Positions 8,369 to 17,184 of a stretch of DNA of 64,000 bases are shown here, one piece after another. Position 1 is the first letter of the stretch; every line of letters begins with the position of its first letter. Origin of the DNA: Bacteroidaceae bacterium (GTDB lineage Bacteria > Bacteroidota > Bacteroidia > Bacteroidales > Bacteroidaceae); NCBI GenBank assembly GCA_024697945.1, contig JAILRU010000099.1:1-64000 (forward strand), written 5' to 3'. Under the pieces are notes generated by a model. It was not told the origin of the DNA. It saw only the letters and a list, made by a program, of their open reading frames with translations, and ran no database searches. The position numbers and the translations under genes are program-made.

Positions 8369-10036
8369 CTATTGGTTGTTAGCAGATTTTCTGGGACGCA
8401 GGTAGATGCAGTCGAGATACATCTCGCGGGCGAAGCGCGACGTCTCGCGGGCCAGGATGGAGCATTGTATCTTCAGGCTGACCTTGAGCTCGTTCTGGTC
8501 GTAGTTGCAAGCGGGGAACTGGAATGCCTCGGCCAGCACAATGGTGTCGACGCGCTCCGGGTTGTTCTGGAACTGTGTGTTGCCGCAGTTGTCGGTCTGT
8601 GCAACACCACGCTCGTCGACATAATTGATGGTGGCCTTGAACTTGCAGGGGCGCACGTCGGGGTCCGACTGGTTGGACACGCTCTTGGGCAGCAGCACCA
8701 GGCAGATGTCGTAGCAGCCCGAGAGGGTGTTGTCGACGCGGAAGGTGAGCTCCCAGTTGGAGGTGTTGGTACGGGGCAGTATCTGCAGGTAGGCATTGTC
8801 GGAGATGCTGTCGGCCACCTGTCGGCGGCTGTTGTAGCTGCACTCCTTCTCGTTGGTGATGAGCCATGTGGTTTCGCCCTCGGCCCAAATCTCCTTGAAG
8901 AAGGTCTGCTCAGGCGTGAACGGCCATTGGTCGACCTTGTAGAGGATGCCGTTGCTGCAAGACACGGCATCGGCTCCATACAGGATGCCACCGGCGGCGA
9001 AGGGCTGGTGGAAGACGTGGTTGATGGGGCGGCCGGCCTTCCACGTCTTGCGCCAGTTGAGCCAAGGCACGGAGACGAGCGAGTCGCTCGTGGAGTGCTG
9101 GTCGCTCATGTTGAAGACGGCATCGTCGAGCAGGGCGCGGTTGGTCCAGTACTGCTGCAGCGAGTCGCGCTTGAGCGTCTTCTCGTCGTAGACGAAATAC
9201 TTCGACGCCTCGTCCCAAGCTTTCTGCCAGCCAGTGGTCGTGGGGGCCACCACCCAGTAGGTGGAGTCCTCGGCATTGAGCAGACCGATGTTCTGCAACA
9301 TGCGGTTGCGCTCGATCATCACCGAATCGATGTAGACGGGCACACCCTCTACAAGACCTATCGACACGGAGTGGTCGGCATCGAAGTAGTCCTCTTCGTA
9401 GAGGCGCAGGAAGGAGCCGATGGCGCTCATGTCGGGCAGGTCGCAGAGTGCCTCATAGAGGTTGTGGGTGAAGGGCAGCGGCTGGCTGACCACATGCAGC
9501 ACGCCGTTCTTGGCGTGGATGTTGGGCTGCGACACGCTGATGCCCTCGATCTTCCCATTCTGCACCACGGCATGCTTGGCATTGAGCATCAGCAGCGTCT
9601 GACTGCCGTCCTTGATGGAACTCGACGAGCGCGAGAGGTGGTTGAGGACAAAGAATTTCTCCACCACCGAGTCGCCCTGGTTGGTCTGCACCAGCCGCAG
9701 CAGCGAGTCGCGGTTGAAGGTGCCGTTGACGGGAGCCACCACGGTGAAGGCCTGTCCGCCATCGAGCAGCTGCGAATAGCTGACGCCGGTTTTGCGGTGC
9801 ATGCGAAACACTTTCGTCTGCTCCAGCACCTGACAGAAGTCGCTCAGCTGCTGGTTGCTCTTCATCAGCTGCCACAAGGTGGCGCTGGTGCCAGCCTGGT
9901 CGTTGCCCTCGTAATGGTCGTCCCAATCGGAGCAGGAGGAAACGAACCCTCCCCCTCCCAAAAGGAGGGCGACGAGCGCACCAAGGAGACACGCCTTTCC
10001 TGACTTCACATTCTTAATGATTGATTGTTTATCCAT
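8369..10036 (-). CDS. FAS1 (fasciclin) domain surface lipoprotein with C-terminal beta module (operon A)
   Basis: This 555-residue lipoprotein has the lipobox GFVSSC-SDWDDHYEG. Two FAS1-like units are seen: one with FTVVAPVNGTF and NGVLHVVSQPLPF (H1- and H2-type motifs, about residues 75-185), and a second around STYWVVAPTTTGWQKAW. The last 150 residues look like a beta-sandwich (WELTFRVDNTLSGCYDICLVLLP through MYLDCIYLRPRK). The protein at 50603 in operon B has the same layout (CTDTWDDHYD start, DFVIDKIILKRK end), so they are paralogues. FAS1 domains act in adhesion and macromolecule binding. The position immediately before a SusCD pair suggests a surface binding subunit. No enzymatic motif is visible. 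Confidence 0.85.
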   Translation of the reverse strand: MDKQSIIKNVKSGKACLLGALVALLLGGGGFVSSCSDWDDHYEGNDQAGTSATLWQLMKSNQQLSDFCQVLEQTKVFRMHRKTGVSYSQLLDGGQAFTVVAPVNGTFNRDSLLRLVQTNQGDSVVEKFFVLNHLSRSSSSIKDGSQTLLMLNAKHAVVQNGKIEGISVSQPNIHAKNGVLHVVSQPLPFTHNLYEALCDLPDMSAIGSFLRLYEEDYFDADHSVSIGLVEGVPVYIDSVMIERNRMLQNIGLLNAEDSTYWVVAPTTTGWQKAWDEASKYFVYDEKTLKRDSLQQYWTNRALLDDAVFNMSDQHSTSDSLVSVPWLNWRKTWKAGRPINHVFHQPFAAGGILYGADAVSCSNGILYKVDQWPFTPEQTFFKEIWAEGETTWLITNEKECSYNSRRQVADSISDNAYLQILPRTNTSNWELTFRVDNTLSGCYDICLVLLPKSVSNQSDPDVRPCKFKATINYVDERGVAQTDNCGNTQFQNNPERVDTIVLAEAFQFPACNYDQNELKVSLKIQCSILARETSRFAREMYLDCIYLRPRKSANNQ

Positions 10037-10074
10037 CGTTATGTTCTTTTATTTTTCTTTGTTTAGCAACTCTT

Positions 10075-10094
10075 GAACGTTCAACGTTCAACGT
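10075..10094. repeat. 7-base array (GAACGTT/CAACGTT)
   Basis: Nearly three tandem units of a 7-base motif lie in the 59-base spacer between two FAS1 genes, ending just before the stop codon of the upstream gene. The family is discussed under findings. Confidence 0.6.
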
Positions 10095-10095
10095 A

Positions 10096-12051
10096 TTAGT
10101 GTGTGTCCTCACCCTGCGGGCTGGCGTAGACGCTCTTGGGACAAAGCTCCAAATAGTTGAAGTTCCAGTATTTCATGGGGTCGTCGAGCACCTGCCGCAC
10201 ACGGAGGTAGTATTCTTTGCCCGGCTCCAAGTATTCGGTGGCAAGGATGCGGCGCAGGGGGCTGCCCAGCTCGCGCATGGCCGTCTCGCCGCCGCCGGGG
10301 AAGTAGCAGTCCATGGCCTTCATGTAGCCACGGTTGTGCATGGCCTTGTCGTTGAGTCGGTTTTGCTCCTCATCGTCGGTGTCGGCGATGGCACCAATCT
10401 CAGGAGCACCGCCACCCACGCGCAGGTCGATGGGAATGCCGCAGGGGTTGTTGTCGAGGTAGACCTGGATGACGCCACGCTCTTCGCCAGGGGTGTAGCC
10501 CATGCGAATCTCGTAGGTTCCCTTGTTGGGCACGGTGGGCAGCTTGAAGGTGATGTCGAAGCGGCCGCTGATGCAGAGCACATGGCCGAGGAACGACCAC
10601 CAGAAATCCTGGTCGGGGGTGACGGAGAGGAAGGTCTCCTTGGTGAAGTCGAAATTGGTGACGTAGCCACGCTTGAAGCCGCGCAGCTCGGAGGAGCCTT
10701 GGCGACCACGGCCGTCGCAGTTCATGAAGTCGGGGCTGAGGGTGGCGGGGTCGAAGCGCAGACGGCAGTTGAAGATGACGTCGCGCACGAAGGGCGAGAA
10801 GACGAGGATGTCGTCGATATAATGATAGACGCCGTTGAGGGCGTTCTGGTCGATGGTTCCCGACTCTGAGGGCGAGAGCACCTTCACACCACGGCACTGC
10901 GGGTCGTTGTTGTAGAGTCGGCCTTGGCTGCCTCGGCGGTTGATATAGAGTCCGCTGACGGCACCGGCGGCGGGACTGGCAAAGCGCACCAGCGTGCCGG
11001 GGCACATCGTCTCGTAGAACTCCTCAGGGTCGGCGATGCTCGAGCGCCAGCATTTCTCGCGGATGGGACCGGAGATAACAAACTGGTTGTACTGCGCCAC
11101 GCGGTCGAGCAGGTGGTAGCTCACAAAGCGGTTGAGCGGGTTCTTGCGGTGCTTGAAGTCATCGTCGTAGAGGCCGGCATCCTCGGGGTAGGTCTGGTCG
11201 TAGACCTGCTTGGCATAGGCCTTCAGGTCTTCAATGTCGTTGATGCCATGCTGATGGTAGACGGAGTCGGGTTCCACGAGCGCGGTGTACTTGAAATAGC
11301 GGGTGCCCACCCACTTGCAGTTCATGTAGAGGTCGCTGCCGTTGGTGCAGCGCTCGCGTGTGCCGTTATAGACGGAGTCGTCGCCGCAAGTGTAGGTCTC
11401 GTCCATGTAGCGGGTGAGCGAGTCGGCCATGCCAGTGAGGCGCAGGGCTTCGCAGAAGATGGTCAGCGAGGGGTCTTCCTCCATCTTGTCGGGCAGGAAG
11501 TCATTGCTGGCGGTGATGATGTTGTCAACCACGTGCACCACGCCGTTGGTCACCGAGTCGTTGTACTCCAGCATGCGCGAGTTCTTGTTCACGTAGTAGA
11601 TGATTTTGTTGTCGTTCACCACGTCGGAGTCGCTCGACCACACGATGAAGGCGTCGAGCATGTTCAGCTGTGGCAGGGTGCCCTCCACCACATCGGTGGT
11701 GAAGAAGGCTCCCTCCTTTATTATATGCGTACGCGCGATGGTGTCGCAGAGGTCTTGCGGCAGCTGGTCGATGCTGGCGAAGCCGCGCCGGCTGGCAAAG
11801 TTGGCCACGGCATCGTTGGTGGCTGCAAAGAGGGTGTAGCGGCCGTAGGTGGTGAGGAGCGAGAAGTAGGGTGTGCGCTTCAGCAGTGCGGTGAAGTCGC
11901 CAAACTGCTCGGGGTTGGCCTCGAGGAACTGTGCGGCGGTCATCTTCTGCGCGGTGTACATGTTCTCGGGCACGTCGTCGTTGTCAACGCAGGCCACAAA
12001 GCCACAGAAGGCGCAGATGGCACAAATGGATTTGAATATCTTGCTGTTCAT
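10096..12051 (-). CDS. FAS1 (fasciclin) domain surface lipoprotein, no counterpart in operon B
   Basis: This 651-residue lipoprotein has the N-terminus MNSKIFKSICAICAFCGFVAC-VDNDDVPE. The first FAS1 domain is textbook, with TALLKRTPYFSLLTTYGRYTLFAATNDAV (H1) and NGVVHVVDNIITA (H2), about residues 45-185. A second FAS1-like region follows (LTIFCEALRLTGMADSL to NGVYHYIDDILVF). The C-terminus is a beta-rich module (TYEIRMGYTPGEERGVIQVYLDN), reminiscent of carbohydrate-binding or galactose-binding-like folds, which is inference only. It follows the first SusCD pair, the slot usually used by a surface glycan-binding protein. Operon B has no equivalent gene. Confidence 0.87.
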   Translation of the reverse strand: MNSKIFKSICAICAFCGFVACVDNDDVPENMYTAQKMTAAQFLEANPEQFGDFTALLKRTPYFSLLTTYGRYTLFAATNDAVANFASRRGFASIDQLPQDLCDTIARTHIIKEGAFFTTDVVEGTLPQLNMLDAFIVWSSDSDVVNDNKIIYYVNKNSRMLEYNDSVTNGVVHVVDNIITASNDFLPDKMEEDPSLTIFCEALRLTGMADSLTRYMDETYTCGDDSVYNGTRERCTNGSDLYMNCKWVGTRYFKYTALVEPDSVYHQHGINDIEDLKAYAKQVYDQTYPEDAGLYDDDFKHRKNPLNRFVSYHLLDRVAQYNQFVISGPIREKCWRSSIADPEEFYETMCPGTLVRFASPAAGAVSGLYINRRGSQGRLYNNDPQCRGVKVLSPSESGTIDQNALNGVYHYIDDILVFSPFVRDVIFNCRLRFDPATLSPDFMNCDGRGRQGSSELRGFKRGYVTNFDFTKETFLSVTPDQDFWWSFLGHVLCISGRFDITFKLPTVPNKGTYEIRMGYTPGEERGVIQVYLDNNPCGIPIDLRVGGGAPEIGAIADTDDEEQNRLNDKAMHNRGYMKAMDCYFPGGGETAMRELGSPLRRILATEYLEPGKEYYLRVRQVLDDPMKYWNFNYLELCPKSVYASPQGEDTH

Positions 12052-12067
12052 AATCTTGTTCTTTAAT

Positions 12068-12109
12068 GTTCAATGTTCATCGTTCAACGTTCAACGTCCA
12101 ACGTTCAAC
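12068..12109. repeat. 7-base array (GTTCAAC), six units
   Basis: Six consecutive units GTTCAAT, GTTCATC, GTTCAAC, GTTCAAC, GTCCAAC, GTTCAAC fill the spacer between SusD and the FAS1 gene. The last unit supplies the stop codon of SusD (TCA at 12105-12107 on this strand). Confidence 0.8.
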
Positions 12110-13805
12110 GTGAATACTGCGAGTCCTCGCCGTTGGCGAAGGCGGGGTTCTGCGAGAGCAGTGGGTTCACCTTGAGTTCGCTCTTGGCGTAGGGGAAGTA
12201 GATGATGTTGGGGTCGGAGAGGCGTATGCGTATGGCATTGCTGTTCTCCTCGAACTTGTTCTGCACGGCGGCCACCAGGCTGATGGTGTTGCCGTCGCGG
12301 CGCGAGCGTCGCACCAGGTCGTACCAGCGCTTGCCCTCGAAAATGAACTCGCGCTGCCGCTCCTCCATCACAAGGTCCTCCATCTGCTTCTTCGAGCTGA
12401 TGTAGTCTTCCTTCTTCAGTGTCTGCGTCAGGTTGTTGGCACGCTTGTTCACAATGTTGATGAGGTCGAAGGCAGCGTCGAAGTCGCCATCCTGTGCCCG
12501 CTCTATGAGCGCCTCGGCCTTGATGAGGAGCATGTCGCTGAGGCGGTAGATAATCCAATGTGCGTCCTTGTCGGAATTGCTGCGCATGTTGTCGGTGAGG
12601 TGCAGGTCGTTCTCGGTGGTGACGTTCTTCGTGGTGAAGCTGACCGACGTGCGCACATACTTGGCGATGGAAAGCGCCGACGAGCCTGCCGACTTGGTGG
12701 CGGCGTAGAAGCGGCCGTCGGAGCGCTTGAACAGCGAGTTGGTGTTCTTCACCACATCCATCAGCATGAGCGCGTTGGCACTGAGGCGTCCCCTGGTGTT
12801 TTCGTTGCCGTAGTAGGAGTCCACCCACGTGTTCTTCTGGCTTTGCGTCTTGCTGAAGTAGAGTTCAAAGATGCTCTCGAAGCTGTTGCCCGTGCCGAAG
12901 ATTTCGTTGTAGGAATTGCCGCAGTTGGTGGTTCCCAGCGGAGCCTCAAGAATCATGGGAATGCTGTCGATGAGGTCCATGTTGGGCTGGCTTCCCTCGC
13001 GCTGCAGCAGCTCTTCATACTGCTTGCGCTTTTGGTCGATGACGAGGTCGCAATAGCGGATGCTGTTGTTCCAGTCGCCCTTCCAGAGATAGAGGTCGGC
13101 CAGCAGGGCGTAGACGGCCCAGCGCGTAATCTTGCTGGAGTTCTGCCAGGCGTTGGGGCTGTCGTCGGTGTAGTAGCGGCGCACAGCGTCGTCCTTCACC
13201 TTCTCCAGGCTGGTGATGAGCGAGTCGAGCACGACGTCGAACTTCGATGCTGGCAACACGTAGGTCTGCGTGTCGTCGATGCTGGGCTGCGTGGAATAGG
13301 GCACGTCGCGGAAGGTGCGTATCAGATAGAAATAGGCCAGTGCGCGCAGCGTGGCGGCCTCGGCCACATTGGCGCGCATCTCCTCCTCGCGGTAGTTGGG
13401 GTCGATGCTCTGCACCTTGGGGGCATAGTAGCACACGGTGTTGCAGCGGTTGATGCACTCGTAAATCTTGTCCCATTGGCAGTAGGGGTTCGTGGGCTGC
13501 AGGTTCTCCTTCAGTATCTCCCTCACCCCAGTGGGTGCGTTGTCGCCAGCCATCAGGTTGTCGCTGCGCAGCTCGCCCCAGATGCCCATGCGTGTGAGGG
13601 CGTCGCTGTGCTCGAGCGACTCGTAGCAGCTGTTCACCACGCTGCTGACGTCGGCTTTCTCCGTCCAGTAGTTCTCCAGCACCACCTCGTTGAGTGGCAG
13701 GATGTCGAGGAAGTCGGAGCAGGACGAAAACACAATAGCCAACAAGCAATAACCAGCAACCGTTATTGCATTGGTCATTTTCTTTATAATTGTTAGTTTT
13801 TTCAT
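12105..13805 (-). CDS. SusD/RagB-family outer-membrane lipoprotein (operon A, first pair)
   Basis: This 566-residue lipoprotein has the signal and lipobox LAIVFSSC-SDFLDILP. Classic RagB/SusD features follow: ENYWTEKADV near the N-terminus, YECINRCNTV, the helical RALAYFYLIRTFRDVPY, ALLADLYLWKGDW, and a C-terminal EERQREFIFEGKRWYDLVRRSRRDG. It starts 36 bases after the cognate SusC. The SusD at 52658 in operon B matches it along the whole length (SSCTDWLTIYPQ, ALRALNYFYLIRAFKDVPF, EGKRWFDLVRLAERS). Its role is as lid and ligand-binding subunit of a SusCD importer; the substrate is unknown. Confidence 0.95.
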   Translation of the reverse strand: MKKLTIIKKMTNAITVAGYCLLAIVFSSCSDFLDILPLNEVVLENYWTEKADVSSVVNSCYESLEHSDALTRMGIWGELRSDNLMAGDNAPTGVREILKENLQPTNPYCQWDKIYECINRCNTVCYYAPKVQSIDPNYREEEMRANVAEAATLRALAYFYLIRTFRDVPYSTQPSIDDTQTYVLPASKFDVVLDSLITSLEKVKDDAVRRYYTDDSPNAWQNSSKITRWAVYALLADLYLWKGDWNNSIRYCDLVIDQKRKQYEELLQREGSQPNMDLIDSIPMILEAPLGTTNCGNSYNEIFGTGNSFESIFELYFSKTQSQKNTWVDSYYGNENTRGRLSANALMLMDVVKNTNSLFKRSDGRFYAATKSAGSSALSIAKYVRTSVSFTTKNVTTENDLHLTDNMRSNSDKDAHWIIYRLSDMLLIKAEALIERAQDGDFDAAFDLINIVNKRANNLTQTLKKEDYISSKKQMEDLVMEERQREFIFEGKRWYDLVRRSRRDGNTISLVAAVQNKFEENSNAIRIRLSDPNIIYFPYAKSELKVNPLLSQNPAFANGEDSQYSR

Positions 13806-13841
13806 TCTCTATCAATGTTTATCGTTCAACGTATATGGTCC

Positions 13842-16800
13842 TTAGAAGCTGATGGTGATGCCTCCAGTGAACGACTTGGCTCGTGGAGTCTTGGCGCCGT
13901 CGGTGACGATGCCCATCGAGCCATAGCCCACCTCGGGGTCGGCACCGGAGTATTTGGTGATGACAAAGAGGTTGTTGGCCGAGAAATGCAGCGAGAGCTG
14001 TGTGAGGCCCCACTTCTTGATGAGCTTGGGGTCGAAGTTGTAGCTGAGCTGCGAGTAGTTGAGTCGGATGAACGAACCGTCCTCGACGAAGCGGTCGGAG
14101 GGCAGTGCGTTGTAGCCGGCATCGTAGAGTGCGCGTGGGATTTCAGTGATGTCGCCCTCCACACGCCAGCGCCAGTTCACGGCACGGCTCTGGTTGTTGT
14201 TGTCAATCATCTTCTCCACGTCGCGGCGTGCCTGGTTGATGATTTTGTTGCCGTAGCGGAAGTTGAACTGGTTGTTCCACTGCAGACGTCCATAGCGCAC
14301 CTTGAAGCCGAAGCCGCCAGTGAACTTGGGCAGCGATGAGCCGAGGTAGACGATGTCGAGCTCGTTGATTTGTCCGTCGCTGTTGATGTCCTCGTAGATG
14401 GCATCGCCCCCACGGAAGATGCGGTTCTCGTCTTTCGTGCCGTCGTAGCAGTAGACCATGGGCTTCGTCATGTTGTTCTCGTCGAGCACCACCTTGCCGT
14501 CGGCATCGCGCACCACGGGAGCGTTGGGGCCGCTCACTCCGGGCACCTCCACCTCGCTGTAGTCGCTATACTGATAGACACCCTTGTAGCGGAAGCCATA
14601 GATGCTGCCGAGGGCGGTCTTCAGCTCCACACGGGTGAGGTATGACGGAGTGTGTCCGCTGCGGTCGTACTCTTGGTTGAGTTTGGCCAGGCAGGTCTCG
14701 TCCATGGCGGTGATTTCGTTCTTGTTGTTGGCGAAGGTGATGTTGAAGTCGGCCGAGAACTTGCCCGCCTTGATGATTTGGTTACCATTCAGGTTGAACT
14801 CCCAACCCACATTCTTCATGTCGCCGGCGTTCTGCACCGACAGGTTGGGATAGCCCGACGAGGTGGGAATGCCATAGCTGGTCATGAGCAGGTCGCTGGT
14901 GTACTGCCAATAGAGGTCGACGTTACCAGTGATGAGTTCGTTGAAGAATCCGAAGTCGGTACCCAAGTTGTAGGTTTTCTTCTGCTCCCACTTCAGGTTC
15001 TTCAGCTGGATGTTCGAGGGATAGTTCGACGAGGCGTTGAGATAGCCGGGGCCGTCGCCATACTTGCTGTAGAAGAGTCCCTCGGAGCTGGGCTGGCGGC
15101 CGCCGATACCCCATCCGGGACGCAGCGAGAGCATCGACACGAAGGGCAATGTCTCTTTGAACCACGGCTCGCGGCTGACGTTCCATCGCAACGAGAAGGA
15201 GGGGAAGTTACCCCATCGCTGGTCGTCGCCAAACTTGGTGCTACCGTCGCGGCGCACGGTGAAGTCGGCCATGTAGCGTCCCTTGTAGGCATAGTGGGCT
15301 GAGTAGGTGAAGTAGATGCTGCGCCAGCGCCCGCTGCCAGTCGACATGCTCTTGATGATGCCCTCGGCGGCGGTGCTCTCGATGGTGCCCGAGGGCAACC
15401 CCCATGTGCTGGTGCCCTGCGACGACGAGGTGCCGCTGGTGAGCTGTCCGCGCAGCATCATCGACAGCGAGTGGTCCTTGTTTCTGAAGGCGGGGGTGTA
15501 GGTGAGCGTATGGGTGGTGGTGACACCGAGGCTCTTCGACGAGTTCGACGTCGAGGAGTTGCTGCCGTTGTCCTTCCATCCGCTGGTACTCAGCGAGAGG
15601 GGCATGAACTGGTCGTCGTAGCGGTTGAAGATGTTGAACACCACCTTGCCCTCGTAGTCCAGTCGATGATGGTCTTGGTCGATGCCCAGCAGACGGTAGT
15701 TCAGCTTAAACTCCGGCGTGATGTTGTAGCTGGTGTCGTAGCTCTTGGCCAGGTGCGCCAGCGCCACGGGGTTCTTGTGGTTCAGCTGGTCGCGCAGCTT
15801 GTCGTTCACGGTGGGCAGCATCGAGTAGTATTCGTCAGTGATGTCGTTGCTGTTGGCATCCTCCTCATAAATGGAGAGGTTGGGCATGCGCACGTAGGCG
15901 ATGGAGAGCAGGTCGCCAGCGTTCTTCTTGTTCTTGGTGTAGGTGAGCGCGATGTTGGTCTCGATTTTGATGCGGTCGCTGACGAAGTAGTCGAGGTTGA
16001 CACGCGATGTGAATCGGTCGAGTCGCTGCTCGATGATGGAGCCGGTCTCATGGTCGTAGCCAGCACCGATGCGGAAATGTGCCTTCTCGCCGCCGCCGGT
16101 CAGCGCCAGGTAGTGGTTCTGTCGCCAGCCGGTCTTCTTCACCAGCGAGAGCCAGTCGGTGTTGTCGTCGTACATGCGCCACTCGGGGAATCCGCTGGTC
16201 TTGTATTGTATCTCGTTGATGTCGCTGGCATCGTCGCTCATGCGCGGGTTGAAATACTCTTCCTTGAGCAGCATGGTGTACTCGTCGCCATTGAGCAGCT
16301 TGTAGCCGTTGGGCTGATAGGTGCCAGTGAGTCGGAAGCTGTAGTTCACGCGTGTCTTGCCGCGTGCACCGCGCTTGGTCTTGATTTCGATGACACCATT
16401 ACTGCCCTGCGAGCCATAGACGGCTGTGGAGGCGGCGTCTTTCAGCACGGTGATGCTCTCGATGTCCTCGGGGTTCACGTTGAGCAGCTCGGCGAATTTC
16501 TCCTCGTTGGCCGACTGGAAGTCGAAGTCGTTGGTGTTGGTCTCCCAGATGTTGCCGTCGACCACGATGAGCGGCTCGCTACTGCCGTTGATGCTCGACA
16601 CGCCACGCAGACGCATGCTGGTGCCGCTGCCCAGGTTACCACTGTTGGCCACGATGTCGAGTCCGGCGATACGGCCCTGCAGGGCCTCGTCGACGGTGGT
16701 CATCGACAGACCCTCGAACTCCGACATCGAGATGCTCTGCTGGGCTGTTGAGATTTCGTCGACAGGGATGCTCAGTCCGTTGCCCTGCGTGCGCTTCTTC

Positions 16801-17153
16801 GAGGTGATGGTCACCTCCTGTATTTGCGTAGCGTCTTGCAGGGTGATGTTGAACTTGGTCTTGTTGAAGGGCAGGACGACGGTCTTCGCGCCCACATAGG
16901 TGACGCGGAGCTTGTCCTTGGGGTTCTTCAGCTTGAACGAGAAGTTGCCGCTCATGTCGGTCACTGCCGATGCCACGATACGGTTGGCGGCGTCGATTTC
17001 CACCACGTTGGCCATCATCACGGGCCCATAGGCGTCGCTCACGGTGCCGCTGATGATGTCGCCAGCCTGCTGTGCGGCTGCGCGGCCAATGAACAATGAA
17101 GAAAGAATAAATAATAAACCTATCTTCTTTCTGATGCGAATATATTTTTTCAT
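13842..17153 (-). CDS. SusC/RagA-family TonB-dependent transporter (operon A, first pair)
   Basis: This 1103-residue outer-membrane transporter has a signal peptide ending at RAAAQ. A carboxypeptidase-regulatory-like domain follows (ISGTVSDAYGPVMMANVVEID). The linker to the plug reads TQIQEVTITSKKR, and the plug is canonical (VDEALQGRIAGLDIVANSGN, NPEDIESITVLKDAASTAVYGSQG). The 22-strand type barrel ends in AKSFTGGITISF. It starts 31 bases after the upstream FAS1 gene and ends 36 bases before SusD. The operon B counterpart at 54645 shares the plug almost word for word. The transporter is powered by TonB-ExbBD, which are not in this window. Confidence 0.96.
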   Translation of the reverse strand: MKKYIRIRKKIGLLFILSSLFIGRAAAQQAGDIISGTVSDAYGPVMMANVVEIDAANRIVASAVTDMSGNFSFKLKNPKDKLRVTYVGAKTVVLPFNKTKFNITLQDATQIQEVTITSKKRTQGNGLSIPVDEISTAQQSISMSEFEGLSMTTVDEALQGRIAGLDIVANSGNLGSGTSMRLRGVSSINGSSEPLIVVDGNIWETNTNDFDFQSANEEKFAELLNVNPEDIESITVLKDAASTAVYGSQGSNGVIEIKTKRGARGKTRVNYSFRLTGTYQPNGYKLLNGDEYTMLLKEEYFNPRMSDDASDINEIQYKTSGFPEWRMYDDNTDWLSLVKKTGWRQNHYLALTGGGEKAHFRIGAGYDHETGSIIEQRLDRFTSRVNLDYFVSDRIKIETNIALTYTKNKKNAGDLLSIAYVRMPNLSIYEEDANSNDITDEYYSMLPTVNDKLRDQLNHKNPVALAHLAKSYDTSYNITPEFKLNYRLLGIDQDHHRLDYEGKVVFNIFNRYDDQFMPLSLSTSGWKDNGSNSSTSNSSKSLGVTTTHTLTYTPAFRNKDHSLSMMLRGQLTSGTSSSQGTSTWGLPSGTIESTAAEGIIKSMSTGSGRWRSIYFTYSAHYAYKGRYMADFTVRRDGSTKFGDDQRWGNFPSFSLRWNVSREPWFKETLPFVSMLSLRPGWGIGGRQPSSEGLFYSKYGDGPGYLNASSNYPSNIQLKNLKWEQKKTYNLGTDFGFFNELITGNVDLYWQYTSDLLMTSYGIPTSSGYPNLSVQNAGDMKNVGWEFNLNGNQIIKAGKFSADFNITFANNKNEITAMDETCLAKLNQEYDRSGHTPSYLTRVELKTALGSIYGFRYKGVYQYSDYSEVEVPGVSGPNAPVVRDADGKVVLDENNMTKPMVYCYDGTKDENRIFRGGDAIYEDINSDGQINELDIVYLGSSLPKFTGGFGFKVRYGRLQWNNQFNFRYGNKIINQARRDVEKMIDNNNQSRAVNWRWRVEGDITEIPRALYDAGYNALPSDRFVEDGSFIRLNYSQLSYNFDPKLIKKWGLTQLSLHFSANNLFVITKYSGADPEVGYGSMGIVTDGAKTPRAKSFTGGITISF

Positions 17154-17184
17154 ATACGATCTTCCTTTCTTTATTATTTATCCA

